47,295 nucleotides of DNA, from positions 1-47,295 of the IMG/VR virus record IMGVR_UViG_3300020160_002556. One strand, 5' to 3'. This stretch comes from a virus. The notes below the pieces were generated by a model, which was not told where the DNA came from, did no database searches, and saw only the letters and a program-made list of their open reading frames with translations. Of the stretch, positions 14,597 through 20,951 are shown piece by piece (position 1 is the first letter of the stretch; each line of letters starts with the position of its first letter). The position numbers and the translations under genes are program-made.

Positions 14597-14640
14597 GGGT
14601 ATTTTTTTTTTATTTTTTATTCTTTTTTTTCCTTGACATA

Positions 14641-14709
14641 TAAGTTGTTGATTTGCAAGCACTTAGGGGCCTGAGGGGCCCGTAAGTCGTTGATATTGAG
14701 AGACTTACG
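14641..14709 (-). repeat. dispersed three-hairpin element, copy 9
   Basis: Core GGGGCCTGAGGGGCCC; arms TAAGTTGTTGA..GCACTTA and GTAAGTCGTTGA..GAGACTTAC. Confidence 0.8.
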
Positions 14710-14723
14710 AAGATTTATTTTAA

Positions 14724-14761
14724 GACAAAAAGAAACGCGCCCCACCACAAGGCGCGTTTCT
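14724..14761 (-). terminator. intrinsic terminator, minus strand
   Basis: AGAAACGCGCC pairs with GGCGCGTTTCT; in the minus direction it is followed by TTTTTG. Ends the transcript of the gene at 14780. Confidence 0.85.
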
Positions 14762-14779
14762 ACCCTATCCCCTTTTGCC

Positions 14780-15079
14780 TTAACCAATTACAAAGCCTTC
14801 AACTTCGGCAAGTTTGAATCGCTTCACCACAGCGGTCGTATCCTCATTATTAGGAACGCCTTGCAGGTAAAGATTGTTGTTATGTTCCACGATTGCGCCG
14901 TTTGCGTATGTCGTGCCCCATGAAGTGCCGCCAGCGAGACGACCAGCCATTTTGGCTCCGAGGGTTAGGTTGCGGCGTTTGCCGTTGTAAGTGAATCCTG
15001 CAAAGCAGGTTCCCTTGTTAATTACGATTTCGGTGATGAGACCCGCGAGGCGAGCCGCTTTAGTATTTTGCGTGTTCAT
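14780..15079 (-). CDS. hypothetical protein, paralogue of the 20952 gene
   Basis: Product of 99 aa. The C-terminal half (RLAGGTSWGTTYANGA ... LYLQGVPNNEDTTAVVKRF) parallels the gene at 20952 (LLAGGSTWGKSN ... EYLQGVEEQ ... IKRFDF). A small beta-rich fold is likely; function unknown. I chose ATG 15079 because an A/C-rich leader (AACCAACAAAACCAACAAC) precedes it; an in-frame ATG 36 nt upstream is possible. Confidence 0.68.
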   Translation of the reverse strand: MNTQNTKAARLAGLITEIVINKGTCFAGFTYNGKRRNLTLGAKMAGRLAGGTSWGTTYANGAIVEHNNNLYLQGVPNNEDTTAVVKRFKLAEVEGFVIG

Positions 15080-15131
15080 GTTGTTGGTTTTGTTGGTTTT
15101 AGTGAGGTTGATCATATTGTTAAGAGTATTA

Positions 15132-15160
15132 AGATTAAGAGTTTTGGTTTGTTTTGTCAA
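15132..15160 (-). promoter_or_regulatory. promoter of the 14780 gene
   Basis: Minus strand TTGACA, 17-bp spacer, TAATCT; it follows the micropeptide gene. Confidence 0.72.
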
Positions 15161-15176
15161 GTTAATTTTTTTTGAT

Positions 15177-15242
15177 TTAATTTTTAGAAGTATAGAGCAT
15201 AAAAATGCCAAGTATAAAGCCAAGAATGAGAGTGAGTTCCAT
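15177..15242 (-). CDS. 21-aa membrane micropeptide
   Basis: MELTLILGFILGIFMLYTSK: one hydrophobic helix with a short polar end. It closely resembles the 19-aa peptide at 18183 (ME-[LI]-T-L-x-LG-x-ILG-x-F), which argues that both are real and related. A different overlapping frame from 15265 also reads hydrophobic; the paralogy favours this one. Confidence 0.55.
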   Translation of the reverse strand: MELTLILGFILGIFMLYTSKN

Positions 15243-15266
15243 TTATAGTGCGTATGTCCTTTCATG

Positions 15267-15938
15267 TTAATGTTTTACTACGAAACCCGAGGTGTCTTTC
15301 TTGCCCTTGCCCTTTGCTTTCAGCCCGACGATAACCCCTTTAGGATCAAGGAATCGCAGGTCGGTCGCGTCGCCGTCCACAACTTGCTTGCCGAGATAGC
15401 TTTGTGGCAACTTGTCAAAAACTACGGCGACATTGCCGCCCATTGCCGCCACAAGCTCAACTTTGGCTTGATTATTTTCTTTACGGCTGAATGTAAGATG
15501 ATAATTCGCAGGCAGTTCCCCGTTTAAGAATTGGATCATTCGGGCGAGGTTAGGGCTATAATCATAAAAGAAAAGATTCTCGAAACTCTTCATGTCGATC
15601 ATGTTGTGCCAAGGCAGATCAGAAAGAACATTGAGGCGCACAGCAATTTTTTGCCCCTTGCCAGCGCGTTTGTTGAGATTGACAAGTTCCTTGTTTAATG
15701 CCACGAGGAAATCGGAGCGGCGTTCGATGAGGAAGCGTGACTTGTTGATTCGGGCTTCTTGAACATTGGAGAAAACCCCCATGCCAGCGGTGTTGAGGCA
15801 AGCGAGTTCACAGCCTGGGGAGCGGTGAGGGCAAAGCTGTTTTCCAGAAAGGTTAGCAGGAGCGAGGGAAAGACCCTTTGTAGTCCAGTCGAGTTTCGTT
15901 CCTTTTTCGAGTTTGGTATTGGTGGCGAGTAATGTCAT
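15267..15938 (-). CDS. Gp88-like phage protein
   Basis: Product of 223 aa. LEKGTKLDWTTKGLSLAPA, CPHRSPGCELACLNTAG, a following ARINKSRFLI and VRLNVLSDLPW match the Gp88-type family of phage and plasmid proteins as I know it. The clustered cysteines suggest metal binding; the biochemical role is not known. The leader (AATCAACACCATAAAACC) is A/C-rich. Confidence 0.75.
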   Translation of the reverse strand: MTLLATNTKLEKGTKLDWTTKGLSLAPANLSGKQLCPHRSPGCELACLNTAGMGVFSNVQEARINKSRFLIERRSDFLVALNKELVNLNKRAGKGQKIAVRLNVLSDLPWHNMIDMKSFENLFFYDYSPNLARMIQFLNGELPANYHLTFSRKENNQAKVELVAAMGGNVAVVFDKLPQSYLGKQVVDGDATDLRFLDPKGVIVGLKAKGKGKKDTSGFVVKH

Positions 15939-15965
15939 GGTTTTATGGTGTTGATTACAAGAAAG

Positions 15966-15994
15966 AGAATAGTCTTATTGGATGAAATTGTCAA
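15966..15994 (-). promoter_or_regulatory. promoter of the Gp88-like gene
   Basis: Minus strand TTGACA, 17-bp spacer, TATTCT. Confidence 0.72.
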
Positions 15995-16042
15995 AGGATT
16001 TTTTTTATTTTTTGCATTTTTATTTTTAGCCCCTCCACAGCT

Positions 16043-16095
16043 ATTCAAGAATCATGCCAGGCCTGGGATCGAGCTATTCAATTCTCGTGCCAAGT
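16043..16095 (-). repeat. TGGCAYG motif array A (2 sites)
   Basis: Minus-strand TGGCATGATTCTTGAAT and TGGCACGAGAATTGAAT, 33 bp apart. Between the three-hairpin element and the next promoter. Confidence 0.7.
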
Positions 16096-16097
16096 TG

Positions 16098-16165
16098 TAA
16101 ATCGTTGAGTAGCAAGGCCTTACGGGCCCGAGGGGCCCCTAAGTCGTTGATATTCAGCGACTTAG
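16098..16165 (-). repeat. dispersed three-hairpin element, copy 10
   Basis: The right arm CTAAGTCG...CGACTTAG is a 12-bp near-perfect hairpin; core GGGCCCGAGGGGCCC. Confidence 0.85.
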
Positions 16166-16175
16166 AGGTTTCCGC

Positions 16176-16676
16176 TCACCCTACGAGAGAGTGAGTGGAA
16201 AAGAAGTTGAGGGATGAGAGGTCGAGCGAGGGTGCGCCGCCGTCAAGTTTCTTGAACGCAACCTGTTCCGAGGTTTTGTAAAGCATGAAGTTCTCGCGCT
16301 TGATATTTTTGTAAAGTTCTTTTGCCAATGTCTTTACATCATTAAGAATGCCGTCTTTCTTGCCTTTATGTTCGGGATTAGGTTTGGCATTCGCGTTCAT
16401 AAGCTGTTCAGTCTCAAGGGCTTTAATCATAGACTCTTCATCAGAGAGAAAGTATGCAAAGCGGTCGCTCAAGAAGTGGATGTAATTGTCGCCAGCGTCC
16501 GAGTCTTCAGAGCAGAATGAACTTGTGCAGTTTGGTGCTGCCCCTCCCATGTTGAAGAAGCGGTTGAACTGCTGATTGATTTCCTCCTTTGTGCCTTCGA
16601 TGCCAACGGCAATTTCCGAGCCGTAGAGTGAAATGATGAGGTTGGAGTTTTTGGTTTGGGTGTTTGTTGTATTCAT
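16176..16676 (-). CDS. hypothetical 166-aa protein
   Basis: Contains NLIISLYGSEIAVGIEGTKE, FNRFFNMGGAAPNCTSSFCS and a long helical region near the C-terminus (LNDVKTLAKELYKNIKREN). Two nearby cysteines may form a metal site or disulfide. No family recognised. The leader is short (about 6 nt by promoter position). Confidence 0.6.
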   Translation of the reverse strand: MNTTNTQTKNSNLIISLYGSEIAVGIEGTKEEINQQFNRFFNMGGAAPNCTSSFCSEDSDAGDNYIHFLSDRFAYFLSDEESMIKALETEQLMNANAKPNPEHKGKKDGILNDVKTLAKELYKNIKRENFMLYKTSEQVAFKKLDGGAPSLDLSSLNFFSTHSLVG

Positions 16677-16688
16677 GTTTGAGTTTTT

Positions 16689-16717
16689 AATTTAATGGAT
16701 TGAGTTGAGGGTGTCAA
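16689..16717 (-). promoter_or_regulatory. promoter of the 16176 gene
   Basis: Minus strand TTGACA, 17-bp spacer, TAAATT, then 12 nt to ATG. Confidence 0.72.
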
Positions 16718-16988
16718 GGATTATTTTTGAATTTTTTTAAGAGCTGGCTGGCGCGGGATGGTTCTTTATCCACCTACGAAGATTTTCAGTAACAATTCTT
16801 ACTCGTCTTGTTCTTCTCTTTACAGATCATTGTTATTATACCCTGTAAAGAAGGCGTATTACTCGCTCTCTCCGCTCCAGTCAACTCTCAAAGATCAATT
16901 CAACTCTCGTTGATAAGAAGAAGGTATCACATCCTCCTATTTTGTCCAGATATTTTTTCTATTTTTTTGAATTTTTATTTTCCCCTGT

Positions 16989-17040
16989 AAGCAGGTGGCG
17001 TGCCAAGTTGCAATTTTGGGCATTCAAGAATCGTGCCAAC
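16989..17040 (-). repeat. TGGCAYG motif array B (2 sites)
   Basis: Minus-strand TGGCACGATTCTTGAAT and TGGCACGCCACCTGCTT; the second has the GG-N10-GC spacing of sigma-54 promoters. Confidence 0.65.
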
Positions 17041-17041
17041 T

Positions 17042-17110
17042 GTAAAGCGTTGAGCCACAACCACTTGCGGGCCCGAGGGGCCCCTAAGTCGTTGAGACTC
17101 AGGGGTTTAT
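17042..17110 (-). repeat. dispersed three-hairpin element, copy 11
   Basis: Core GGGCCCGAGGGGCCC; arms TAAAGCGTTGA.. and CTAAGTCGTTGAGACTCA. Confidence 0.82.
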
Positions 17111-17111
17111 G

Positions 17112-17324
17112 TTACCAGCAGTTCATAGCGTCGGCTTGTCTATCTGCATGAACCTCCGCAGCGCTCTTGAAGCTCTCAAGTGCTTCTTCTTTAGTTTCAT
17201 CATCTTCCAGAGAATCCATGATAGCTTGGATTGTCCAGCATTCAACTATAACATCCCATCCTCCATCTTCATAATGTTCTTGGGCATAGTTATATATATA
17301 TTTAGCAATTTCTTCTTTGTTCAT
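17112..17324 (-). CDS. hypothetical 70-aa protein
   Basis: Acidic helical protein (EEIAKYIYNYAQEHYEDGGW ... DDETKEEALESFKSAAEVHA). Second gene of an operon with the 17340 gene, 15 nt downstream of it, with an A-rich spacer. No family recognised. Confidence 0.6.
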   Translation of the reverse strand: MNKEEIAKYIYNYAQEHYEDGGWDVIVECWTIQAIMDSLEDDETKEEALESFKSAAEVHADRQADAMNCW

Positions 17325-17339
17325 ATTATTAGTTTTTTA

Positions 17340-17624
17340 TTAGGCTTTGTATGGTTTGATGTAGGGTTTGATGATGTTGAGGTCTTCCAAGATGGTGCTG
17401 ATATGGTCAACCCAGTTGAGTCCGTAGACATCGCTCATCTGGAGGTCATAGTAGGCTTGAAGGATCGTCTCCTTCGACGCGCCCTCATAAAGTCCATCCC
17501 CGTTCATTGTGGACTCGATCTCGGCGTAGACCTTGTGCTTGTCTTCTGGAGTCAAGCCGATGAGTGTGTAAGCGGCGATGTTGAACAATACGCTATGGTG
17601 GGGAGCCTGTGTTAGTGTGGTCAT
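17340..17624 (-). CDS. hypothetical 94-aa protein
   Basis: Contains HHSVLFNIAAYTLIGLTPED and DVYGLNWVDHISTILEDLNI. I start it at 17624 because a long A/C-rich leader (AACCAACCAAACCAAAC) ends there; an in-frame start at 17690 would translate the leader itself. No family recognised. Confidence 0.62.
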   Translation of the reverse strand: MTTLTQAPHHSVLFNIAAYTLIGLTPEDKHKVYAEIESTMNGDGLYEGASKETILQAYYDLQMSDVYGLNWVDHISTILEDLNIIKPYIKPYKA

Positions 17625-17661
17625 GGTTTGTTTGGTTTGGTTGGTTTGTTTCTGAGTCTTT

Positions 17662-17690
17662 AAGATACCCCTTTTGTCTAAAATTGGCAA
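17662..17690 (-). promoter_or_regulatory. promoter of the 17340-17112 operon
   Basis: Minus strand TTGCCA, 17-bp spacer, TATCTT; leader about 31 nt. Confidence 0.7.
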
Positions 17691-17729
17691 GGATATTTTT
17701 TACATTTTTATTCTTTTTTATTTTCACCT

Positions 17730-17800
17730 ATTCAATTCTCATGCCAACTTTGCCAGATTCCGGCCCGGCTCCGTCTAAATAGTGCAAATAGTGTGCCAGG
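17730..17800 (-). repeat. TGGCAYG motif array C (2 sites)
   Basis: Minus-strand TGGCACACTATTTGCACT (GG-N10-GC) and TGGCATGAGAATTGAAT. Confidence 0.65.
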
Positions 17801-17816
17801 CCCGGTGCGGGACGGG

Positions 17817-17850
17817 TTTTGACGGAAAAACACCCCCTTTTTTCCGTCAA
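17817..17850. other. perfect 12-bp hairpin
   Basis: TTGACGGAAAAA pairs with TTTTTCCGTCAA around a short C-rich loop. It sits between motif array C and element copy 12. It has no obvious T-tract beyond the stem, so it is not a standard terminator. Confidence 0.6.
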
Positions 17851-17856
17851 TTCGCT

Positions 17857-17925
17857 TAACTCGTTGAACAGCAAGGCCTTGCGGGCCCGAGGGGCCCCTA
17901 AGTCGTTGAGACTCAGGGACTTACG
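17857..17925 (-). repeat. dispersed three-hairpin element, copy 12
   Basis: Core GGGCCCGAGGGGCCC; arms TAACTCGTTGAACAGCAA and CTAAGTCGTTGAGACTCA. Confidence 0.83.
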
Positions 17926-17933
17926 CTTGCCGT

Positions 17934-18164
17934 TTAAGATTGACGCGCCTTCTGCTTTTTCTTTGGCAGGGTTTGGGGCGAAAAGTGCCGCGATTGCGTC
18001 ACTTCTTCCTTGTTAAGGTCTGGAAAGTCAAGGACTTGCGCGGCGGCGTTTCTTATTTTATTATTCTCGTTTTGTTTAATTGTCGCAGCGGCATAGAATG
18101 AGCAAGAAGTCATTGCCAGTAAGACATTAAGAGAGAATGAGATGATGATGATTTTGTTTTTCAT
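17934..18164 (-). CDS. small membrane-anchored or lipoprotein-like protein
   Basis: Product of 76 aa. A basic start (MKNK), a hydrophobic run and LLAMTSC then SFYAAATIK suggest an export signal, with the Cys resembling a weak lipobox. The rest is polar, ending in a Lys-rich tail. Could be an outer-membrane or periplasmic peptide; no family recognised. Third in an operon with the two genes upstream. Confidence 0.55.
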   Translation of the reverse strand: MKNKIIIISFSLNVLLAMTSCSFYAAATIKQNENNKIRNAAAQVLDFPDLNKEEVTQSRHFSPQTLPKKKQKARQS

Positions 18165-18182
18165 TTTTTTATTTAATTTAAT

Positions 18183-18242
18183 TTAATTATTTGCTACAAG
18201 AAAGACACCAAGGATTAAGCCGAGAAGTAGAGTGATTTCCAT
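18183..18242 (-). CDS. 19-aa membrane micropeptide
   Basis: MEITLLLGLILGVFLVANN: a single hydrophobic helix. AGGAGG ends 9 nt before ATG, a rare strong Shine-Dalgarno site in this region, supporting translation. Related to the peptide at 15177. It lies 15 nt after the stop of the 18258 gene. Confidence 0.6.
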   Translation of the reverse strand: MEITLLLGLILGVFLVANN

Positions 18243-18257
18243 CTTTGTATCCTCCTC

Positions 18258-18761
18258 TTAGTCAGCAACAAGTGTGAGTTTGTGTTTTTTAATTGCGGCG
18301 TCTGCTTCTTGTTTCCATCTTGGTAACTGCCTATCGTGGAACTCTTTGAGAAGAGTCTCTTCAAGAATGATCTCGCCAGTCTCCACTTCGATGTTTTGAG
18401 ATTGCGCGTTCAGAGCGTCATAGAGCAAGCCAGCCGCTTCGTCTTGGCTAATTCTCCAAAGGTCGGAAAGATGCCGGCTGTTTGCCTCTTCCCATTTTGT
18501 GAAGCCAGCCCAGTATTTGCCATTTTCAAACGAGTGAAGGGGTTTGCCGTCGATGTCGGAAAGGTGAAGGGCGGCGATGTCGGCAAGTTGTGGAAATGCT
18601 TTCAGGATTTCGTCGTGAATCGCGCCGCCGTGAGATTCGCGCCCTTTTATTACAATGCGACCAGTCAGAGAGAAGTATGGCTTTTGATTGCCGATCTTGT
18701 GAAGAATGGCAGTGGCTTCGATGTAGTTGAGGGGGTCTTGGTTTCGGGTGGTGAGTTTCAT
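18258..18761 (-). CDS. conserved-type phage protein, 167 aa
   Basis: Contains YFSLTGRIVIKGRESHGGAI with HDEILKAFPQLADIAALHL and DIDGKPLHSFENGKYWAG. I associate this order with a phage protein seen in diverse genomes, function unknown. The leader (CCTAAAACCAAAACC) is A/C-rich. Confidence 0.68.
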   Translation of the reverse strand: MKLTTRNQDPLNYIEATAILHKIGNQKPYFSLTGRIVIKGRESHGGAIHDEILKAFPQLADIAALHLSDIDGKPLHSFENGKYWAGFTKWEEANSRHLSDLWRISQDEAAGLLYDALNAQSQNIEVETGEIILEETLLKEFHDRQLPRWKQEADAAIKKHKLTLVAD

Positions 18762-18780
18762 GGTTTTGGTTTTAGGGTTT

Positions 18781-18809
18781 TATTTTATAGATTGAGGATT
18801 TTATTGCAA
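18781..18809 (-). promoter_or_regulatory. promoter of the 18258 operon
   Basis: Minus strand TTGCAA, 17-bp spacer, AAAATA (or TATAAA two bases earlier). Confidence 0.55.
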
Positions 18810-18826
18810 GGATTATTTTTTGAAAA

Positions 18827-18946
18827 TTAAAGTCCGTGACGCTCGACATATCCAGCAAATGCCACGAACAAGTTAAACATGGCAAGGATGAAGACAGAGC
18901 CGATGATGTAGGGGAAGAGTTGGTTGATGGTGTTTATTGCTTTCAT
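18827..18946 (-). CDS. 39-aa single-pass membrane protein
   Basis: MKAINTINQLFPYIIGSVFI continues as a hydrophobic helix to about residue 31, then YVERHGL. ATG is exactly 6 nt after a TTGACA-N17-TAAATT promoter, so the mRNA should be leaderless. Function unknown. Confidence 0.6.
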   Translation of the reverse strand: MKAINTINQLFPYIIGSVFILAMFNLFVAFAGYVERHGL

Positions 18947-18952
18947 GTTTTT

Positions 18953-18981
18953 AATTTATAGGTTGAAGGTTATTTTGTCAA
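18953..18981 (-). promoter_or_regulatory. leaderless promoter
   Basis: Minus strand TTGACA, 17-bp spacer, TAAATT, then 6 nt to ATG 18946. Confidence 0.72.
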
Positions 18982-18989
18982 GGATTATT

Positions 18990-19145
18990 TTACCGATTCT
19001 TCAGGCGGATGAGAACATCTTTGTTCTCTTCCATTACCTCGCCGAGAACCACAAAACAGAAAGCCTGCCATTCTTGCTCGGTGATTTTGCCAGCGTTGAA
19101 TTTGGCAAACATCTCGTTGTAGCGTTTGATCGTTTCGTTCTTCAT
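18990..19145 (-). CDS. hypothetical 51-aa protein
   Basis: MKNETIKRYNEMFAKFNAGK with TEQEWQAFCFVVLGEVMEEN: helical, with 'AGKITEQEW' typical of small regulatory or accessory proteins. Start set by the leaderless promoter 6 nt upstream; an in-frame start at 19220 would translate the promoter. Confidence 0.62.
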   Translation of the reverse strand: MKNETIKRYNEMFAKFNAGKITEQEWQAFCFVVLGEVMEENKDVLIRLKNR

Positions 19146-19151
19146 GGTTTT

Positions 19152-19180
19152 AATGTAGTCTATCCCTTCTAAAATGTCCA
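19152..19180 (-). promoter_or_regulatory. leaderless promoter
   Basis: Minus strand TGGACA, 17-bp spacer, TACATT, then 6 nt to ATG 19145. Confidence 0.7.
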
Positions 19181-19218
19181 GATATTTTTTTAATTTATTT
19201 TGATTTTTATTTTTACCC

Positions 19219-19270
19219 ATTCAATTACCATGCCAGGCCTTGAATCGAACTATTCAAGAAGCGTGCCAAG
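19219..19270 (-). repeat. TGGCAYG motif array D (2 sites)
   Basis: Minus-strand TGGCACGCTTCTTGAAT and TGGCATGGTAATTGAAT, 33 bp apart. Confidence 0.7.
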
Positions 19271-19273
19271 TTG

Positions 19274-19342
19274 TAAAGCGTTGAGTATGAACGACTTACG
19301 GGCCCGAGGGGCCCCTAAGTGGTTGACGCTGAAGGACTTACG
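19274..19342 (-). repeat. dispersed three-hairpin element, copy 13
   Basis: Core GGGCCCGAGGGGCCC; the right arm and ~40 bp beyond are nearly identical to copy 15. Confidence 0.83.
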
Positions 19343-19352
19343 ACGATTTTCC

Positions 19353-19423
19353 GATAGATAGCAAAAAACATGCCAGGCCGGGACCCGCTACGCAGTTCCC
19401 GACCCAGCAAGAAGTGTGCCAAC
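19353..19423 (-). repeat. TGGCAYG motif array E (2 sites)
   Basis: Minus-strand TGGCACACTTCTTGCTG and TGGCATGTTTTTTGCTA, both GG-N10-GC. The first overlaps the end of the 19423 gene. Confidence 0.7.
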
Positions 19424-19647
19424 TAATCCTCGCAGGGATCGGCTGGCGGATCGAGCGGCATATCTGGCAAGGGTTTTCGGCTAACCCCATTGTAGCCAAG
19501 GTTTTCCTGCGCCGCGAGCGAACGAAGCTCCTCGCGCTCACCCTGCCTTGCAAGTCGTTGAATTGCACGATAATCGGCGGCATCCTCAACCTCGCCATAT
19601 TCCATCATTCTGTCCATTCTCTCCTCGTATGTCATGTATCTTTTCAT
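19423..19647 (-). CDS. hypothetical 74-aa protein
   Basis: Strongly charged helical N-terminus (MTYEERMDRMMEYGEVEDAA then IQRLARQGEREELRSLAAQ) and a Pro/Asp-rich tail (PLPDMPLDPPADP). Second gene after the acidic protein at 19677. The stop falls in a TGGCAYG site. No family recognised. Confidence 0.6.
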   Translation of the reverse strand: MKRYMTYEERMDRMMEYGEVEDAADYRAIQRLARQGEREELRSLAAQENLGYNGVSRKPLPDMPLDPPADPCED

Positions 19648-19676
19648 AAGTATTTGATATTGTTAAAGTTAGAGGC

Positions 19677-20024
19677 TTAATCCCAGCCGTTGTCCTCCCC
19701 ATAGTAGCCATAATCCTCATCCGTGCCGTAACCTGCTCCAGCCAAGGCGTTTGCGTCCGCGTCCACATCGTCGCGGAAGTTATCCTCGCGGGGTTCGCGG
19801 CTGAAGCCGTGAGCGTCATCGTCGTCGCCGTCGTCCTGCTGATCGTCGGCGTATTCGCTCATGTCGTCGCCGTCCTCCGCTGGTTCGCGTTGCGCGTCAT
19901 AGTCCGCGAGATCCTTGGCGCGGAGTTCGTCCATCCAAGCCTCATAGGAATGGTCGAGTTCCTCGCAAGTCACGCGAGCGAGATCGGAGATTTCGTTGCA
20001 GGTGGTGGTGGTGTTCGTGTTCAT
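19677..20024 (-). CDS. very acidic 115-aa protein
   Basis: Helical N-terminus (EISDLARVTCEELDHSYEAW) followed by a long Asp/Glu-rich, Gly- and Tyr-containing region (DDQQDDGDDDDAHGF ... DEDYGYYGEDNGWD). Low-complexity acidic phage proteins can act as DNA mimics, but there is no direct evidence here. Leaderless by promoter spacing. Confidence 0.6.
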   Translation of the reverse strand: MNTNTTTTCNEISDLARVTCEELDHSYEAWMDELRAKDLADYDAQREPAEDGDDMSEYADDQQDDGDDDDAHGFSREPREDNFRDDVDADANALAGAGYGTDEDYGYYGEDNGWD

Positions 20025-20030
20025 ATTTTT

Positions 20031-20059
20031 AGAGTAGTGGAAAGTTGAGATTGCGTCAA
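20031..20059 (-). promoter_or_regulatory. leaderless promoter
   Basis: Minus strand TTGACG, 17-bp spacer, TACTCT, then 6 nt to ATG 20024. Confidence 0.72.
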
Positions 20060-20068
20060 GGATTTTTT

Positions 20069-20218
20069 TTAATTTTCGTATTCGCCGAAAAGTTCGTTGC
20101 GCCCGTCGAGGGTTTCATCCTCATCGTCGAGGCAGATGGCGAGATTGCCGCAGGAGGCGCGAAGCGCGTGAGCGAGGTCGAGGTTTTCGTTTTCGTTTGT
20201 GGTGTTCATGTCTTTCAT
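20069..20218 (-). CDS. 49-aa acidic protein, paralogue of the 22244 gene
   Basis: The core DLAHALRASCGNLAICLDDE is shared with the gene at 22244 (DLLHALRVSCGNLAICLDEE). The rest is acidic and Asn-rich. Two conserved cysteines could bind metal or form a disulfide. Leaderless from ATG 20218; a second in-frame ATG lies 9 nt further. Its promoter -35 lies at 20248. Confidence 0.65.
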   Translation of the reverse strand: MKDMNTTNENENLDLAHALRASCGNLAICLDDEDETLDGRNELFGEYEN

Positions 20219-20224
20219 GGTTAA

Positions 20225-20253
20225 AAGGTATCACAGGAGGTTTGCGAACGCAA
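20225..20253 (-). promoter_or_regulatory. leaderless promoter
   Basis: Minus strand TTGCGT, 17-bp spacer, TACCTT, then 6 nt to ATG 20218. Confidence 0.68.
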
Positions 20254-20291
20254 GGATTTTTTTTAATTTTTTTTCGCGTCCGGTTCGACCC

Positions 20292-20376
20292 GTTCAAATC
20301 TCGTGCCAGGCCTAGTGTCGCGCCAATCAGGAATCGTGCCAGGCCCGGTATTGCGCCAATCAGTAAGCGTGCCAAG
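20292..20376 (-). repeat. TGGCAYG motif array F (3 sites)
   Basis: Unit starts at 20292, 20325 and 20358 give an exact 33-bp period. Minus-strand TGGCACG-N4-(T/C)TGA in all three. Confidence 0.78.
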
Positions 20377-20387
20377 TATTTTCCGCG

Positions 20388-20456
20388 TAAGTTGTTGAAT
20401 GCCAAGGCCTTACGGGCCCCAGGGGCCCCTAAGTCGTTGATACTCAGCGACTTACG
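20388..20456 (-). repeat. dispersed three-hairpin element, copy 14
   Basis: Core GGGCCCCAGGGGCCC; right arm CTAAGTCGTTGATACTCAGC then GACTTACG. Confidence 0.83.
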
Positions 20457-20465
20457 GGTTATTTA

Positions 20466-20669
20466 TTAGAAGCCAAACCCGGCCACGGGGAGGTATTCCG
20501 TTCCGACTGGCATCTTCTTAACTGGTTCAAGCCCATCATGTTCGCGCAGTTTATTGTATTGCCAGAGGATATTCTCTCTGAATGTTTCATAAATGCTGGA
20601 AGTGCCGTAAAGAGAGCAACTTCCAAGATCATTAGTTGGAGGGACAATGGCTTTAAGTATGGATTTCAT
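20466..20669 (-). CDS. hypothetical 67-aa protein
   Basis: LGSCSLYGTSSIYETFRENI then WQYNKLREHDGLEPVKKMP. ATG overlaps the stop of the preceding micropeptide (ATGA), implying translational coupling. No family recognised. Confidence 0.6.
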   Translation of the reverse strand: MKSILKAIVPPTNDLGSCSLYGTSSIYETFRENILWQYNKLREHDGLEPVKKMPVGTEYLPVAGFGF

Positions 20670-20731
20670 TTTATTATGTCTTTTTTAATTAAGATTATTC
20701 CTATTATTATTCCAGCTATGAAGATTAGCAT
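20666..20731 (-). CDS. 21-aa membrane micropeptide
   Basis: MLIFIAGIIIGIILIKKDII: a short hydrophobic helix with a lysine pair. It starts 3 nt after the preceding stop and its own TGA overlaps the next ATG, so it is embedded in a tightly coupled operon, good support for translation. Confidence 0.55.
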   Translation of the reverse strand: MLIFIAGIIIGIILIKKDIIK

Positions 20732-20734
20732 AAG

Positions 20735-20917
20735 TCATTTGACTCCACAGGCTTCGAGGAATGTGAATGCCCTAAATGCTCTGTTGTCCATTTGGAAGTG
20801 AACAGCAAGCTCTCTTGCAATCTCATTAGCAGCGACTTGCGCCGCTTCGTTGTTTTTCTCTCGCTCTTTAGCTTTCTTAATGATGTTGGCAAATGCGATG
20901 TAGTCTTTTTTAGTCAT
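20735..20917 (-). CDS. hypothetical 60-aa protein
   Basis: Helical, Ala/Lys/Glu-rich (FANIIKKAKEREKNNEAAQV then ANEIARELAVHF). Likely cotranscribed with the upstream 20952 gene and the two genes after it. No family recognised. Confidence 0.62.
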   Translation of the reverse strand: MTKKDYIAFANIIKKAKEREKNNEAAQVAANEIARELAVHFQMDNRAFRAFTFLEACGVK

Positions 20918-20951
20918 AAGTATTGATGTTTAGTGGTTGATTTAAGGGGAC

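Larger units (their letters stand above)
16677..17111. other. gene-free spacer with hairpin and repeats
   Basis: No supported reading frame. Besides a promoter, motif array B and element copy 11, it holds CTTTACAG (16818-16825) paired with CTGTAAAG (16843-16850), whose minus-strand loop contains TATAAT, and a minus-strand TTGACT-N17-TAATAC promoter-like pair around 16858-16886. A small untranslated RNA is possible. Confidence 0.4.

Noticed and set aside
15080-15265. 62-residue N-terminal extension of the 14780 gene
   Set aside because: It would read through the micropeptide gene and the promoter at 15132-15160; the A/C leader marks ATG 15079.
19338-19598. 86-aa minus-strand frame
   Set aside because: Overlaps repeat array and the better-supported 19423 gene in another frame.
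19586-19819. 77-aa minus-strand frame
   Set aside because: Out-of-frame shadow of the acidic 19677 gene.
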